Of a DNA stretch of 64,000 bases, positions 41,429 to 53,349 are shown piece after piece. The stretch's first letter is position 1. Each line of letters opens with the position of its first letter. This DNA is from Paralichthys olivaceus (taxonomy: Eukaryota > Chordata > Actinopteri > Pleuronectiformes > Paralichthyidae), in assembly GCF_024713975.1 (NCBI RefSeq), contig NC_091106.1, forward strand, positions 14,596,501 to 14,660,500, read 5' to 3'. A program made the translations under genes and the position numbers. A model generated the notes under the pieces. That model worked only from the letters and a program-made list of their open reading frames with translations, searched no databases and was not told the origin of the DNA.

Positions 41429-44400
41429 ATGGACTCAAACAAGGACGAAGCCGATCGGTGCATCAAAATAGCCCTGAATGCGATCGGCAACAATCAAGCA
41501 GACAAAGCCCGGAAGTTCCTGGAGAAGGCGCAACGCCTGTTTCCCACGGATCGAGCCAAAAGTACGTCGAATAAACGCCTGTTTTCGCAGTGGTTGTGTG
41601 TCTGACGGTGGGCCATGGCTGTGAAGCCAAATTAGCTAACGTTAGCATAACTGTCTTAGCGTCGCACCACCTGCTCCTAGCTGACGCTGGTATTTGTAGT
41701 TTTTCAGACTCCAGCCACAGTGGCTCGGATATATTTGGTTACCCACTGGCTTTAAACAGCGTTTGCTTATTCGCAGTTTACTTTTACTGCATCGACGCCC
41801 TCGGTAGACGCTACGCTGCTAATCGTTAGCTCGCTGTGCTAACTGCCTGATTAACACATACGCGATTGTTATGCTGGAGTAAAATGGCTGCACTTTCTTT
41901 TCAGACTTATTGGAGTCGTTTGAGCAGAATGGGAAGCCCCCAGATGAGAACGGCGGCCCTGTGAACGGAGACGGGCCCGCTATGAGGCACCGCGGCCACG
42001 GAGAGCAGCCGGATGGGTCCGCACAGGGGGGCACAGAATCGGCCAAACCCTTCACTGCAGAGCAGCTCGAGGCTGTCAGAAAGTCAGTGCCCATGTGGAT
42101 CTGTCCTGTGGAGTGAACGGAGATGAATGATGATGAAAAGTGATTTTAATCAGTATCATAACTACGACAATAAGTCCATTACTTACATCATGGGCAGTCT
42201 ATAGAGTATTACTCGAAGTGAAGTCATTTCTTTAAAGAAAAACTTAAAACCTACTCAGGTTTCCACTTCTCTAATGTGATTATTTGTTGTTTTCTCGTTT
42301 CCATGGTGAATATACTTAAGGTTTAGTGTGTAGACATCAGTGGTGAAGTTTCATGTTGCAGCTGAACGCCCCTCACCTCACCCTCCCCTTCCAAACATGA
42401 AAGACATGAAAGAGAACCTGTGGGAGCGCTCAGTTGTCATAAAAACTCAAAAGGTGTTTAGTTTGTTCAGTTTGGGCTTCTGTCAAAACATGGCGGCCTC
42501 CGTAGAGAGGACCAGCTTCCAATGTATGCATAAAGTCTTTAAATATAAAGGACCTTTTCGAGGGTAAAGAAAATTTCATTTTTATAATTAAGATGAAATA
42601 CACTAGTGATAACATCTATTGGATTATTTTATATTCAATTTCTGCTATTAGATTCCCTTCACCTGAATGCTACACAGAACCTTTAAATGAATATGAATTG
42701 CAGCCCTTACTTGTTTTCCTGATATCAAGCAATAATTGGGGGTATGTTGTTGATTATCTTTTAGCATATAATATAAAATCTAGGATTGATGATGTGGTCT
42801 CTGATGAAATGTTATTTTTACTGGGGTTAGTTGACCAAGAAGGTAGAAGCACTGTTCATGAGTCCAATGTTAATACTGCTTTTACTGTGAAAATGCATAA
42901 TTTGTGATTGTTATATAAAAAATCACAATCTACCATCATGCTTCACACAGTAAACACAGGGTTTTTAAAACAGTCTAAATTGTGAAAACATGCCTTTGGT
43001 CATAGGATATTATTTGAAGATGGCAAAATCAATTGAACAAAATGCATCCAGATAAGTGCAGAAGAATTTTCATATGGTTAGCTCAGCGATCGCTAATAGT
43101 CTGTTAGTGTAATGACTTATAGCTTAATGAGGATGTATCTGTGTGTCATCTTTTCAGTAGTTTTATTCGTTTGTTTTCCCCACAATCCTCTAAACATATC
43201 AGACTTTTTATTTTTTGTTGCAGAATTAAGAGCTGTAAAGATTATTACCAAATTCTGGGAGTTGAAAAGACGGCCTCTGAAGAGGATCTTAAAAAGGCTT
43301 ACAGAAAGCTGGCCCTGAAATTTCACCCAGACAAAAATCATGCACCTGGAGCCACAGAGGCATTTAAAGGTAAATTAAAAGTTCATTTGGCTGCTGTTCT
43401 ATGGGAGACATGCAAATGTAATTTTAACAAGTGCAAATTTGTGTGGGTGTCTTTCAGCTATTGGTAATGCCTACGCGGTACTGAGCAATGCTGAAAAACG
43501 AAGGCAATATGACCAGTATGGAGAGGAACGAACACATCCAACCAGACACAGACACCATCGTGATTTTGAAGCAGATATTTCCCCCGAGGACCTCTTCAAC
43601 ATGTTCTTTGGTGGAGGCTTCCCGTCAAGTAAGTAGAGGCCAGATGAACTCTGTGTCTGTTGGGATCTTGTGTTTTGTGTAATGTTTCCATGCCTGAGTA
43701 AGCTATTTGATTTGAGAGTGAGCCACTCAAAGCCATCAGTTTGCCATTACTGGTGGTTATTGTGCTTTGTCTTGAAACGCTAGCATTACTCAGCTCTTAT
43801 CAGATCAGAGTGATGTGAGCTTAGATTGCTGTCTGACTGGCTGTTTAACCTCATTTTCAAACACACCTTTTGTTCCACAAGCAAATAAAGTCCAGCTGAT
43901 GCTAGTGCAAACTAAAGCTCAGGGCGACTTCCAACAGTAATTATCTATTTAATAATCTTACAAGCATAATGCACATCATTTTGCTTGGTTGCTTGTGTTG
44001 TTTGGCTCTGTGTGAAAAAGCAGACTGTAACTACAACATTCATTGCACTGCTATATAATGTGATGTATATACTCTTTGGCGTACACAGGCTGAAACCAAT
44101 GTCTTGAGAATAGATCCCTCGATGTAGATTACAGGCTTCATCAGCCTTGTTAAACATAGAATTCTGCCTGTAAATATACTCATTAAATACTTTCTATTTC
44201 ACTGCTCTGATGACGCTAAGTTATTTGGTGCATGTGACAATAAACTTTGATTTGATTTGATTTGATTTGATTTGATCTACTCTCTGGCACTGATCAGACC
44301 TGGTATTAATATCAGTCTTGAGCGATACGATGACAAGTGGACAGCTCTAAGTACACCAGTTCACACCTCGTATGTGTCACCATGTATGTCACAAGTGACC

Positions 44401-45879
44401 ACTTGTGATATGATCTCACTTCCCCACTTTATATGCAAATACACAGGCATGATTTAAAACAATACTACATAAAATACTTCAGAGGACGTCAAATTGAATG
44501 GACTAAAAGCCTTTTGCTCTCCTCCCATAGCCAAGTCTTAACTCTGCTCTGTGCCTGTTTATATTTTAATTGTTTTATTTGCTTAAATTGATTTTAGGCA
44601 ACGTACACGTTTACAGAAACGGAAGAATGCATTTTGCACATCATAACCGACAAGAAAGACGAGAACAACAGAGAGATGTAAGTCCTGTCTTTAATATTCC
44701 AGTCACATGAATTTGACAGCAGCTGATACTAAACGCTTATCTTTTTCTTCTCTCTGGACAGGGAGGACTGGCTCTCTTTGTCCAGCTGATGCCCATCTTA
44801 ATCCTTATCATTGTTTCTGCTCTCAGCCAGATGATGGTTACCCAGCCTCCTTACAGCCTTAGCTACCGCCCGTAAGTGGCACAACACTCTTAATGTTTTC
44901 TGGGTCTGTGTGGAAATGCATCGACGTCTGTCTCACTCTGTTATTGTATCTCCTTGCATTAGATCAGCTGGACACATTCACAAAAGGCATACATCCCACC
45001 TGAAGGTGCCTTTTTACGTGGGAGAGCGTTTCAATGAAGAATATTCGGGGAATAACCTAAAGAATGTGGAAAGAAGTGTAGAAGATGACTATATCTCCAA
45101 CCTTAGAAACAACTGTTGGAAGGAGAAGCAGCAGAGTGAGTTCACAGAAATGCTGCACATCACACACTTATTTTGATTTTCAATTCATCTACTGCTGATT
45201 TGACTTATTTAAGCCTGTAAAGCTGGCTAAAACAAATCAGCTTTAAATAACTGATGCAGAATAATTTACTAGTGATTGATTAATAATTCAATAAATTATC
45301 TCAGCTCCAGGCTAGAGTAATTCAGATGCATTGTATAGTGCACCACGTGTATTTCAGCTGGTTTTCTTTGCTGAATTTGTTTGTTGGAATAGAATGACAC
45401 ATTTTTTTGAGTTAATGACGACAGCTTCCAAAAGAATAAATGTACATTTTTCTGCAGAATTAGTGACATTAAATCTGCTCCTAAAACGTATCTTTAAAAA
45501 AAACCTTTACTAGTCCTGGTACACCATTTTTATTACCTACACGAGTCGTCTGTTATGTTATGTTTATTTTATTGTTTTTATTTCTTTCTTTATCATTTTA
45601 TTCCCTGATCTTGCCTTTGGCTTTGTTTTGATCCTATTTCAACCTTAATATGAGTTAGTAAATGGGTTTTTAAAATGTCATTTCTGTTTTTATGTTATCA
45701 TGTTTATAGTAGACTGAAGCCCAGTGTCACTGACTTGCTGTCCTCTTGTTCTCTCAGAGGAAGGCTTACTGTACCGTGCTCGTTACTTTGGGGATTCAGG
45801 GTTGTACGAAAGGGCGCAGAGAATGGGGACGCCTAGTTGTTCCAGACTATCAGAGATTCAGGTCATATTGGATGGCTAG
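41429..45879 (+). CDS. dnajb12: DnaJ (Hsp40) homologue, subfamily B member 12
   Basis: Eight exons: 41429-41561, 41905-42082, 43224-43369, 43458-43628, 44598-44677, 44762-44871, 44963-45135 and 45758-45879. They give 370 residues (human main isoform about 375). DNAJB12 is a tail-region ER membrane co-chaperone that recruits cytosolic Hsc70 to ER quality control. [20 protein letters not shown] matches the human start. The J domain runs about 109-172 with HPD at 138-140 in [17 protein letters not shown] glycine/phenylalanine-type [18 protein letters not shown] follows. A membrane segment at about 239-260 ([20 protein letters not shown]) precedes the DUF1977 domain, with [19 protein letters not shown] and [13 protein letters not shown] near the end. 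Intron 2 holds a MITE copy. The family is expanded in teleosts, so an a/b paralogue suffix cannot be set from one locus. Confidence 0.96.
42316..42686 (+). mobile_element. MITE-like non-autonomous DNA element, copy 1 (TTAA-bounded)
   Basis: About 371 bp in dnajb12 intron 2. It begins TTAAGGTTTAGTGTGTAGAC and its complement end reads TTTAAAGGTTCTGTGTAGC, so it has short imperfect terminal inverted repeats next to TTAA. Inside are TTGCAGCTGAACGCCCCTCACC, 'tccaaacatgaaagacatga', 'aaggtgtttagtttgttcag', ACATGGCGGCCTCCGTAGAG and TTCCCTTCACCTGAATG. It aligns along its whole length with 48154-48496. It has no coding capacity. Confidence 0.8.
42905..43110. other. rest of dnajb12 intron 2, nothing recognised
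   Basis: This is the AT-rich intron sequence between the MITE-like copy and exon 3. No repeat or motif stood out. Confidence 0.4.
44050..44277 (+). repeat. retroposon 3' tail with (TTTGA)n
   Basis: The segment ends GGTGCATGTGACAATAAACTT followed by about six units of TTTGA (44249-44277). This is the usual 3' end of abundant teleost LINE/SINE retroposons: a short conserved tail, an AATAAA-like word and a pentamer run. The body upstream is degenerate and its left end is unclear. It lies in dnajb12 intron 4. Confidence 0.5.
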
Positions 45880-46295
45880 AAACCACTTGCACATACATGG
45901 GTAAGTTGCATGAACATCACACTGACATTAAAGTTGCTAATATGCACAGTAAATGACCTGCAACGACTTTGGTGTTTTGCGTGTTTTATCCCACAACCTA
46001 CATATACAGACATGCATTTCATAGCTGTTGATAGTTTCTGCAGAGCACACATTTTTGCATTGATTGCCAACCCTGCAGGCCACTGTCACCATTCATTCTA
46101 ATCCATTCAGCATACACTGCTCGTATATATTTATTTTAGTCCTATTGACTGACACCTGATGTTCGAGAGTCAGCTGTGCTGCTGTCTCAGATGTCTGGAG
46201 TTTCCCACTGCTTACTGTTACTGCATCAACAAGGAGAGCTTTTTACACAGGCGCCGCTCACAACTGCATTACCATGTGATGACAGAACTTTGACC

Positions 46296-46301
46296 AATAA
46301 A
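46296..46301 (+). terminator. candidate proximal poly(A) signal for dnajb12
   Basis: AATAAA about 417 nt past the dnajb12 stop codon. A second canonical signal lies at 47219-47224, so short and long 3' UTRs are both possible. Confidence 0.5.
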
Positions 46302-47218
46302 GATGCATCAACAGAGGCAACTAATGGGTCACTGTGATGGATTACCTATAATCCAAGGGTCAAGCAAGGGTCAAGTCTCTGAAGGTTTTATAATGAACAA
46401 AAACTTTTAGCCACCTGTATGTAGGGAGTGAATTTTATCAAAATGTGTATGATATGAAATCAGTTATTTGAGATGTAAGAATAATAATCATTGTGGTTGA
46501 GTGGATAAAACATGTAACATCATCTGTGATCAATTTCATCTTGTCGGTGCTTCACTGATACTCAACATTGCACAAGTGATAATGATTGAATAATTGATTT
46601 TGGGTCTTGGCTATGTTCACATGTAGTAAATGTTTATCCTGTGGAAAGTGATTGCTGCATAATAATCCCTGATTCCTTTGTTTCCTCAGGTTCCTCTGTA
46701 CTTGAATCTAATTAGAAGAAATTGGTCGGAGCCCACTCAGATTGGAGCATATTTCTGCGGCAAAACCAAGAGAATCAAACATGCCTTATGTGCAGTGGGC
46801 GACAGACCTCATCAGGGAACCTCTCTGCAACTCGCTGTAGATTGGCTTCCTGTAGAACTGTGAGAAGCTTTGAGTTGACTGCTGACATTTTCTTACTCTA
46901 GTGTCTTCGGGGTGGCGAGAGTCCACTGGGCATCAGTGGAAAAGTAAGAGCATATTTGAACAGTTACGAAGCTGCTATGTTTAGTTTTCTCTGTCTGGAT
47001 CTTTTTCTGTTTTCCTTTTGAGGAACCTCATGGCCTTCTCATAGACAGACGTCTGAGCCACTCACAAGGAACGTGTGTAATTTTTATAGTTCTTACCTAT
47101 GTAAATATTCATTTTACTTTTAACAGTTCAGGGTTTATTGAAGTTAATATCATATACTATAATGTTATGTGGATTCGCTTGTAGTCTGTTGGATCATAAG
47201 TATTGAAAATCATTGCAC

Positions 47219-47224
47219 AAATAA
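47219..47224 (+). terminator. candidate distal poly(A) signal for dnajb12
   Basis: AATAAA (in CACAAATAAAAGTC) about 1.34 kb past the dnajb12 stop. DNAJB12 transcripts in vertebrates commonly have 3' UTRs of this order. It is followed by a (CA)n microsatellite at 47338-47368. Confidence 0.45.
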
Positions 47225-47332
47225 AAGTCAACCATATTTATTAAATTAACATACTAAAATTGTACAAAGGTTTCTTTAAATTAAATTTCTTCAATGATTA
47301 ATTGGTGCATATTTTTTCTGTAAAATGTTCAG

Positions 47333-47371
<39 letters not shown>

Positions 47372-48153
47372 TGTACTTTTATAATGAGCTGATGTGCTCG
47401 TCCCAAATCCATACTGCATCTTTTAACTCTAGTGGGTTAAAAGTAGAAAAAATAAGAATAGTTAAAGCAGACACCAAGCATACTACACATAGCCCATTTT
47501 GAGTGTGCTGTTGATAGATAATGCTCTTTCAATGCAAATAACAAATAGTATTCTAATTTTTATAACCTGACAATGATGTTATGTTTTCACCTGTGTCTGT
47601 CTTTAACTTATTATTATGCAAATACTTCAAAATCGATTTGGGATGACACCTGGTCCTGGGAAGAAACCATTACATTTTGATGCGGATTAAGGGGGAATAT
47701 TGATTTTTCTCTCTTTCTTTTACACTGCAGCACAGAGAAGAACTTTCGCTGTTTTTAATGAAGGATTGTTCGAGTTATTTGACTGTATTTGTGTAGCTGT
47801 TCTCCAGTCTTATCTCCCACTCCAGGCTCTTAACAGTTAAAATTGGATTCAGTCATTCACACAGCACTACTTTATCCAATGCTTATACACTATCGGCAAA
47901 GCAGTCAGTCAAGTCTTGCCCTATGACCATTTAGAATACAACCACCAACCTGACATTTGACTGACATAGATACAGGAGATTTTTTTGTTTTTTTTTGTGG
48001 ATGCCCCTCACCACATGTGCCACAGTTCTAGTTTACTAAATAAAGCATAGCATTTGTATAACATTTTTCACTTTACTAGCAGCTATCAGTGTGCTATGAT
48101 AATTATTGTGTGCAGTGTTTCACTGTAGCACATGCTTTATAGGTTTAATCTGG
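47225..48153. other. convergent spacer between dnajb12 and ddit4
   Basis: AT-rich, with a (CA)n tract at 47338-47368. No exon was recognised on either strand. It runs up to the second MITE-like copy. Confidence 0.55.
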
Positions 48154-48496
48154 TTAAAGGTACAGTGTGTAGAATGGAGTGATATCTAGTGTTGAAATTG
48201 CATGTTGCAGCTGAACGACCCCCACCTCACCCTCTCCTTCCAAACATGAAAAAGAAACTGTGGTAGACTTTAATTGTCATGAAAAGGTGTTTAGTTTGTC
48301 TGGTCTGGACTAGAGAGGGTCCCCTCGATGTAAATATAAAGTGTTTGAATGTAAAGGGCCTTTTCTGGGGTAAAGAAAAACTACAATTCACACAATTTAG
48401 ATGAAACGAACTAGTGAAAACATCATGAGGATTATTCTACATTAAATTTCTGCCAATAGTTCCCTTTCACCTAAATCTTACACACCGGACCTTTAA
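48154..48496 (+). mobile_element. MITE-like non-autonomous DNA element, copy 2 (TTAA-bounded)
   Basis: About 343 bp. It begins TTAAAGGTACAGTGTGTAGA and its complement end begins TTAAAGGTCCGGTGTGTAAG, a terminal inverted repeat better preserved than in copy 1. Internal blocks (ATTGCATGTTGCAGCTGAACGAC, 'aggtgtttagtttgtctggt', 'agggccttttctggggtaaa', TTCCCTTTCACCTAAATC) align with copy 1. It ends about 50 bp from the ddit4 poly(A) signal. Confidence 0.82.
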
Positions 48497-48546
48497 GTGA
48501 CACCTTAACAAAGAAGAAAATTGTAACACAATTCAGTAGAAAATAA

Positions 48547-48552
48547 TTTATT
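48547..48552 (-). terminator. poly(A) signal for ddit4
   Basis: TTTATT on the + strand reads AATAAA on minus, 346 nt past the ddit4 stop codon. The overlapping AAATAAATTATTT context is AU-rich, in keeping with the short-lived DDIT4 mRNA known in mammals. Confidence 0.55.
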
Positions 48553-48897
48553 TCTCCATGTTCTTCGAGTCCAGTACAAAACAAGACAAGTTTCAGTTGA
48601 TAATATTTGACTATCAAATACTTAAGCCACTTCCCTTCAGGGTGTGACTTTACATTCATAGGTAAGAAAGCAACCCATGTTTAAACAAGTCTTCACTGTG
48701 GAGTCACCTGCAAACAGGTGAGTAGCAGCCACGAGACTTGAGCTGGTTCCAGGGAAACCGTAGTCACACGTTAATGCACCTACAGAGATGTACGTGTTGT
48801 TTCAGGGCAATCTGGTCAGTGCCGTTTGGCGTTAGGTTTCTTCTTGTTCACGTTCAACATGAATTTAGTTCAGCTCAGCAAGGCGAGGAGTGTTTGG

Positions 48898-49828
48898 TCA
48901 GCAGCACTCTTCAATTAGCAGCTCCCCTGAACTATACAGTTTCCTCTTGATGGCCCTGAATCTCGTACTCAGCCTCAGAGTGCTCCGGGGCCCAAGAGGC
49001 GTCCCAGACGTCTGCGGGGACCTGCTCCCCTTGAAGAGCTTCTGAACCCTTGGCCACAACCCGCTGGACTCGGGCCTCAACACAAGAGTCACGTGGAACG
49101 TTGGGACCAGGGTGGCATCTACTGCCATTTGGTCCACAGTGCACAACGAGCCCTGGTCCCCCATGTCCATGCACAGGTCGATGAGCGCTCCTCTCAGGCC
49201 GCAGGGCTCGCACGCTGCCAGGTGAAGCAGCTCCTGGCTGATGCTGTGCAGGAGACAGTCAGGTAGGATAAGTTTGGAGCAGCCCAGGATGTGGGAGGCA
49301 TTGTTGAGGCTTTGTGTGATGGTCCCACGGACATCTGTGGCCAGGGCCTCCTCCAGGGGGTCACAGAAGATGCTGCTGTCAGACTCTGAGAGTGACATGT
49401 CTGCTAAGGATCCTGAAACAAAAGAATACAGGTTAGGCTAACTTAAACTCAGTTTTATGGTGCTTAAAATAGCAGCAGGTCAGTAAAGGCTTCAATCTCC
49501 TTTGTCACAAGATTTTCTGGTGGTTTTTTGGTTTTTTTTTTTAATGTGCAAGTAAACATGTCAACAAAAGATCAAATAAAAAGCTTCTATGAGATTATTT
49601 GCATCAACACAAACAAAAGACAAAGAGGCCTCCTGCTCTAAACAAAAGCCAGTGACACTCACCAGACTCGCTCCTGCAGCCCTGCTCTGCTGTGACCTGC
49701 TGGTTGATCCCCTTCAGCTCGGACAGCCTCTGCAGCAGGCTGCCCCAGGACAGCCGCTGTGCGCCCCTGTCCTCCGCCGGAGAGGGAGGAAAGCTGCCGT
49801 CCAGGGACTGGTTACAGGAAGAAGACAT
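48898..49828 (-). CDS. ddit4: DNA damage-inducible transcript 4 (REDD1), mTORC1 inhibitor
   Basis: Two coding exons, 49828-49663 and 49412-48898, give 226 residues (human 232). The RTP801/DDIT4 domain is clear: ILPDCLLHSISQELLHLAAC, EPCGLRGALIDLCMD, LVPTFHVTLVLRPES, LWPRVQKLF, LSTRFRAIKRKLYSS and the C-terminal LLIEECC, one cysteine longer than human LLIEEC. The serine-rich N-terminus (MSSSCNQSLDGSFPPSP) is typical and poorly conserved. The protein is cytosolic. It is induced by hypoxia, glucocorticoids and DNA damage, and restrains mTORC1 through TSC1/TSC2. The first ATG was used; an in-frame GTG two codons upstream is not expected to be the start. The paralogue ddit4l is ruled out mainly by the location beside dnajb12 and spock2 and by the two coding exons. 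Confidence 0.94.
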
Positions 49829-49859
49829 CTTCACAGGAAAAAAACTAAAGAAGGGACTG

Positions 49860-49918
49860 TTAGAAGAAAGAAAGAGAAGAAAGAAAGAGAAGAAAGAAAG
49901 GAAGAAAGAAAGGGTGTA
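49860..49918 (+). repeat. (GAAA)n-type purine tract
   Basis: An imperfect AGAAAGAAAG microsatellite lies in the ddit4 5' UTR or core-promoter-proximal transcribed region. On the ddit4 sense strand it is pyrimidine-rich (TTCTTTC). Confidence 0.8.
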
Positions 49919-49997
49919 ATAGTGTCCTGCAGCAGTGGGGCCCCTGAGCTCCTAACACCAGACCAGCTGGAAAACACTGTAACAATGGAACAAAGCG

Positions 49998-50063
49998 TTA
50001 AATACCCAAGCCCCCAAGGCCCCGCCCATCGTTTTCGTTAACCAATGAGGTTAAAGCACACGT
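49998..50063 (-). promoter_or_regulatory. ddit4 core promoter: TATA-like, GC box, CCAAT, HRE-like
   Basis: Read on the minus strand toward the gene, there is ACGTG (50059-50063, HIF core), CCTCATTGG (reverse CCAAT at 50042-50046), GGGCGGGGCC (GC box, about 50018-50027) and TATTTAA (49998-50004). The spacing between GC box and TATA-like box is about 15-20 bp. A start site near 49965-49975 would give a 5' UTR of about 140 nt. The arrangement fits a stress-inducible promoter. Use of the HRE is inferred. Confidence 0.6.
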
Positions 50064-52168
50064 CTACCAGCTCTCAACCCTGCCTGGTAACATTTTGGTT
50101 TCTTTGATGAGCAAACCCCTCCCCTCTGACCCCACAGGCCTCTGACCCCCCGCCCCCCACTCAAACCAATTCACAAGTTTTTATTTGCAATGCTGAGAGT
50201 CACACTGACGGAGCCAATCCATGTGGGTTCAACTGTGTGACACAGCAAAACAGAAAAAGTACACACCCTCCAGATTTCCGCAGAAAGACATGATGACTGA
50301 GATGTGGAGAGATCACTCTTTTTCATGTCTCGTGTTTCCAGTCAATGATTGGAGCATTTCAAAAACTGTAAAGCCAAAGTGGGACAATTGTATTATTAAC
50401 TATTATGGTTATACGTCAGAATGACCAGAGGCCGTTGGTGCTCGGGGTATTTGGACAACATGTGTTGTTTCACAGTGAGTCAGTGGTTTGATTAAACGTG
50501 TGTTTGTTTAGTGTGTGGAGGTGGTGTGATCGTCTACAAACACTTCAATCATTTACAAACACTCTTTTTTTCTTCTTCCTGTTCTTACGGAGACTGATTC
50601 CAAGAGGTTAAGAGAAGCAGCCGACTGGTCTGTTCCAACTTTGGGAGCAACTCCTGACCTCAAGCCTGAACACACACAGAGAGAGAGAGACCATCCCCCA
50701 CCCCTGAAAAAACACCACTATCTCCACTGTCTTTTCATGTAGAGCTCAACACTCTCTGTGTTTGATGTGCATGGGAGTAGCCTGAATTCTCCCATTTAAC
50801 ATACAGGCAAAAGAAAATAATGAATTGGGTTGGCTACTGGTAAAGCTCAATTCTAGACTCATTGACTAAAACACATTTTTTCAATCACTTTTGTCAAGAA
50901 AACTATATCAAATACCTTTAATAATCTTATCTGCCATGAACATTCTTCACAAAACTTACTTATACTGGTAAAACTGGTAAATACACATTGAAGAATGTGG
51001 CTAGGGGTTTACTTTACAGTATTTCTACTGATGGAATAACTGGACCTAAATGTTGTAATACAGTGCATATCCACGATGAGGCGCCAATGCATCACATTCA
51101 AATTAAAGACAATAAAGATGCAGCAACCAATGTGGCGTGTGTGTATTTAAAATGTTTATGCCTGAATTCACCTAATGTTTTTACTGAATGCACTGTTTTT
51201 CCATGCATTTATTTACGAGCATGTGCACTTTAATGGTGTCCACTCTGCTCTTTTCTACTGCTTCTTAATGTGTCACTGAACTCAGCATATGGATGTTAAA
51301 TGGGTCATGTTTGCTAAGGTTCAATGTTTGGGGGTGAAATGTTATTTGTGACACGTCATGGGAAAAGAAGGGAGTAAAATGGAAAAGAGGGAATAAAACG
51401 TGACAGGCTCTGTGTTTTACTATTCAACAAAGGCCTGAGAGAGCTGTTAGGCCAACCAGCCTCAGGCCATCCCATAATTCAGGTGTAATAAATCTACTGC
51501 AAAATGAATTGTTAGGAATTGATTTTTTATGTTTCTGGAACAATGTGCTTTAATCTGCAATGAATTAGAAACAAAAAAGCATTGCCCTCTCTATTTTTCA
51601 TTTTCTAATTAACTATTTGTTCCACCAATGAGTGTGAGAATTATCCAGCGATTACGAGGCACTTACAGTGATATAATGCAACATGTTTACACCTGAGCGA
51701 GCACACATGCAACCTTCTTCAGGCACTTTTGAATGTGCCCATGTTGGTAATCAATTCAGCAAAAGGGTAAAAGGGTCCCTGGCTTGAGTTTGCCAGGCTG
51801 TAACTATGGCAACAGCATGCTGTTAAAAGAAGGGTCCATGTCACTGAGACATTTAAAATGTTTTAGCGCAACAGTCCTGGACGCTTTGTGTTTTATGTTT
51901 GTTCACCATAACTGGGGCAGCGTCGTTCCCTCTGCAAATGATCATTGTAGGAATAGAAGGTCATTCCATTTCCCTGCTAAATACCCCAGTGTGCATCCTC
52001 TCATCCCTCACAGCCCAGGGTTTAATATCTGAAAACCCTGCAGCTCCCAGGGCAGGGTTCTGTGTTTGGCTCCATGTGCGTGTGACACCTGAAGTTGGAG
52101 GTGGGACAGCATTTCTTTTAGGTTGTGATTTATTGCTGGAGGAGGCAGAAACAGACCTGCAATCTCAA

Positions 52169-52213
<45 letters not shown>
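52169..52213 (+). repeat. homopolymer run of 45 G
   Basis: An uninterrupted run of 45 G residues as assembled. Such a long G run is rare. It could form quadruplexes, and its length is likely to be uncertain in sequencing. Confidence 0.9.
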
Positions 52214-52216
<3 letters not shown>

Positions 52217-53349
52217 GAGAAACTGTGATGTTTGGCGAGATTTGCTGAAGCACAATCTTCTGCACCAACACACTTTCTACACTTTCCACATCTATTTCTA
52301 ATGGCCTGTACTCTGAATGTTAGGTTTAATGGAGCATCAGAAAGTTAAAGTCTTAACTAACCAGTGTTTCAAAGTGCCGCCCTGAATTGAGAAAGTTAAA
52401 ATCAGTAACTTTGATTTTATGAGCTTAAACAGAAACAGCCGTTTGACCCATTTGCAGTTTTTTAAAACCTATGTTTCTCAAATTATCTAATACAAAGAAA
52501 ATCTCAAGTATATTTTCCATTGTTCCAACAAAGCAAATTGCATTTAACTACCATGTGAGAAAATTATAGTTCAGTGTGTGAAAACTGTGGCGTACAAGCA
52601 TCCTCTCAGACTGTATCTCAATTATTAAACTTAGCCTGGACAAAATCTATAAATCAGAACCAACTTAATCACACAATCAAAGAAGCTGGACACTGATTCA
52701 ACATGAATATTAAATATAAGAATCAATATTTATATGTTAGATTTATATATATTTATAAGTATATTATATATAATATATTTGTAAAGCTTCTATCCACTCC
52801 ACAGTTTTGTATATATTTCAGGAGAGTCATATAATTTAATTTGACATGCACATATAATTTATTCATAATTTAAATTTGGTTTAATGTGACTTTTCATTCG
52901 TTTTTTTCTAGTTTCCAGTTTGCATGGCTGCGCCTTCAAATGAGCCTGATTATTGATATTGATTGAACATCATCAGGTGTTGTCAGTTGATAGGTGCAGG
53001 AGTAAATGACAGCCGATGCATACGTGATGAGCTGCCACCATATGACATCAGGCAGCGGAAAGGATCCTGATCATTATTTATAGGAACTCTTTCCGTCCCT
53101 GACTGAAGCTATCTCTCATTTTAGAACCATGTGCATTATTAAGCAATGCTGCCGATGTTATGATTTTGTGTTTGGTTTGAATTAAACACGACTCGTTGCT
53201 GTTTTGACTTCTCTTTAAATCTTAAATCACACCAAATATAATCCGTATGGGGCTTAACTTAATAGAACCATACCAATATCAAATGATTACTTTTTCTGTC
53301 AACCATGAATGAATATCAGTGTCAATCCAACTTGTAAATATTGAGTCAT

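Noticed and set aside
42593-42907. Plus-strand 104-codon frame in dnajb12 intron 2
   Set aside because: It begins inside the MITE-like element, is very AT-rich, and lies between confirmed dnajb12 exons.
49829-49834. Two-codon N-terminal extension of ddit4
   Set aside because: It begins with GTG. The ATG at 49828 is the natural start.
49589-50041. Plus-strand 150-codon frame over ddit4 exon 1 and its promoter
   Set aside because: It is antisense to ddit4 and includes the GAAA microsatellite as a lysine/glutamate run, so it is a composition artefact.
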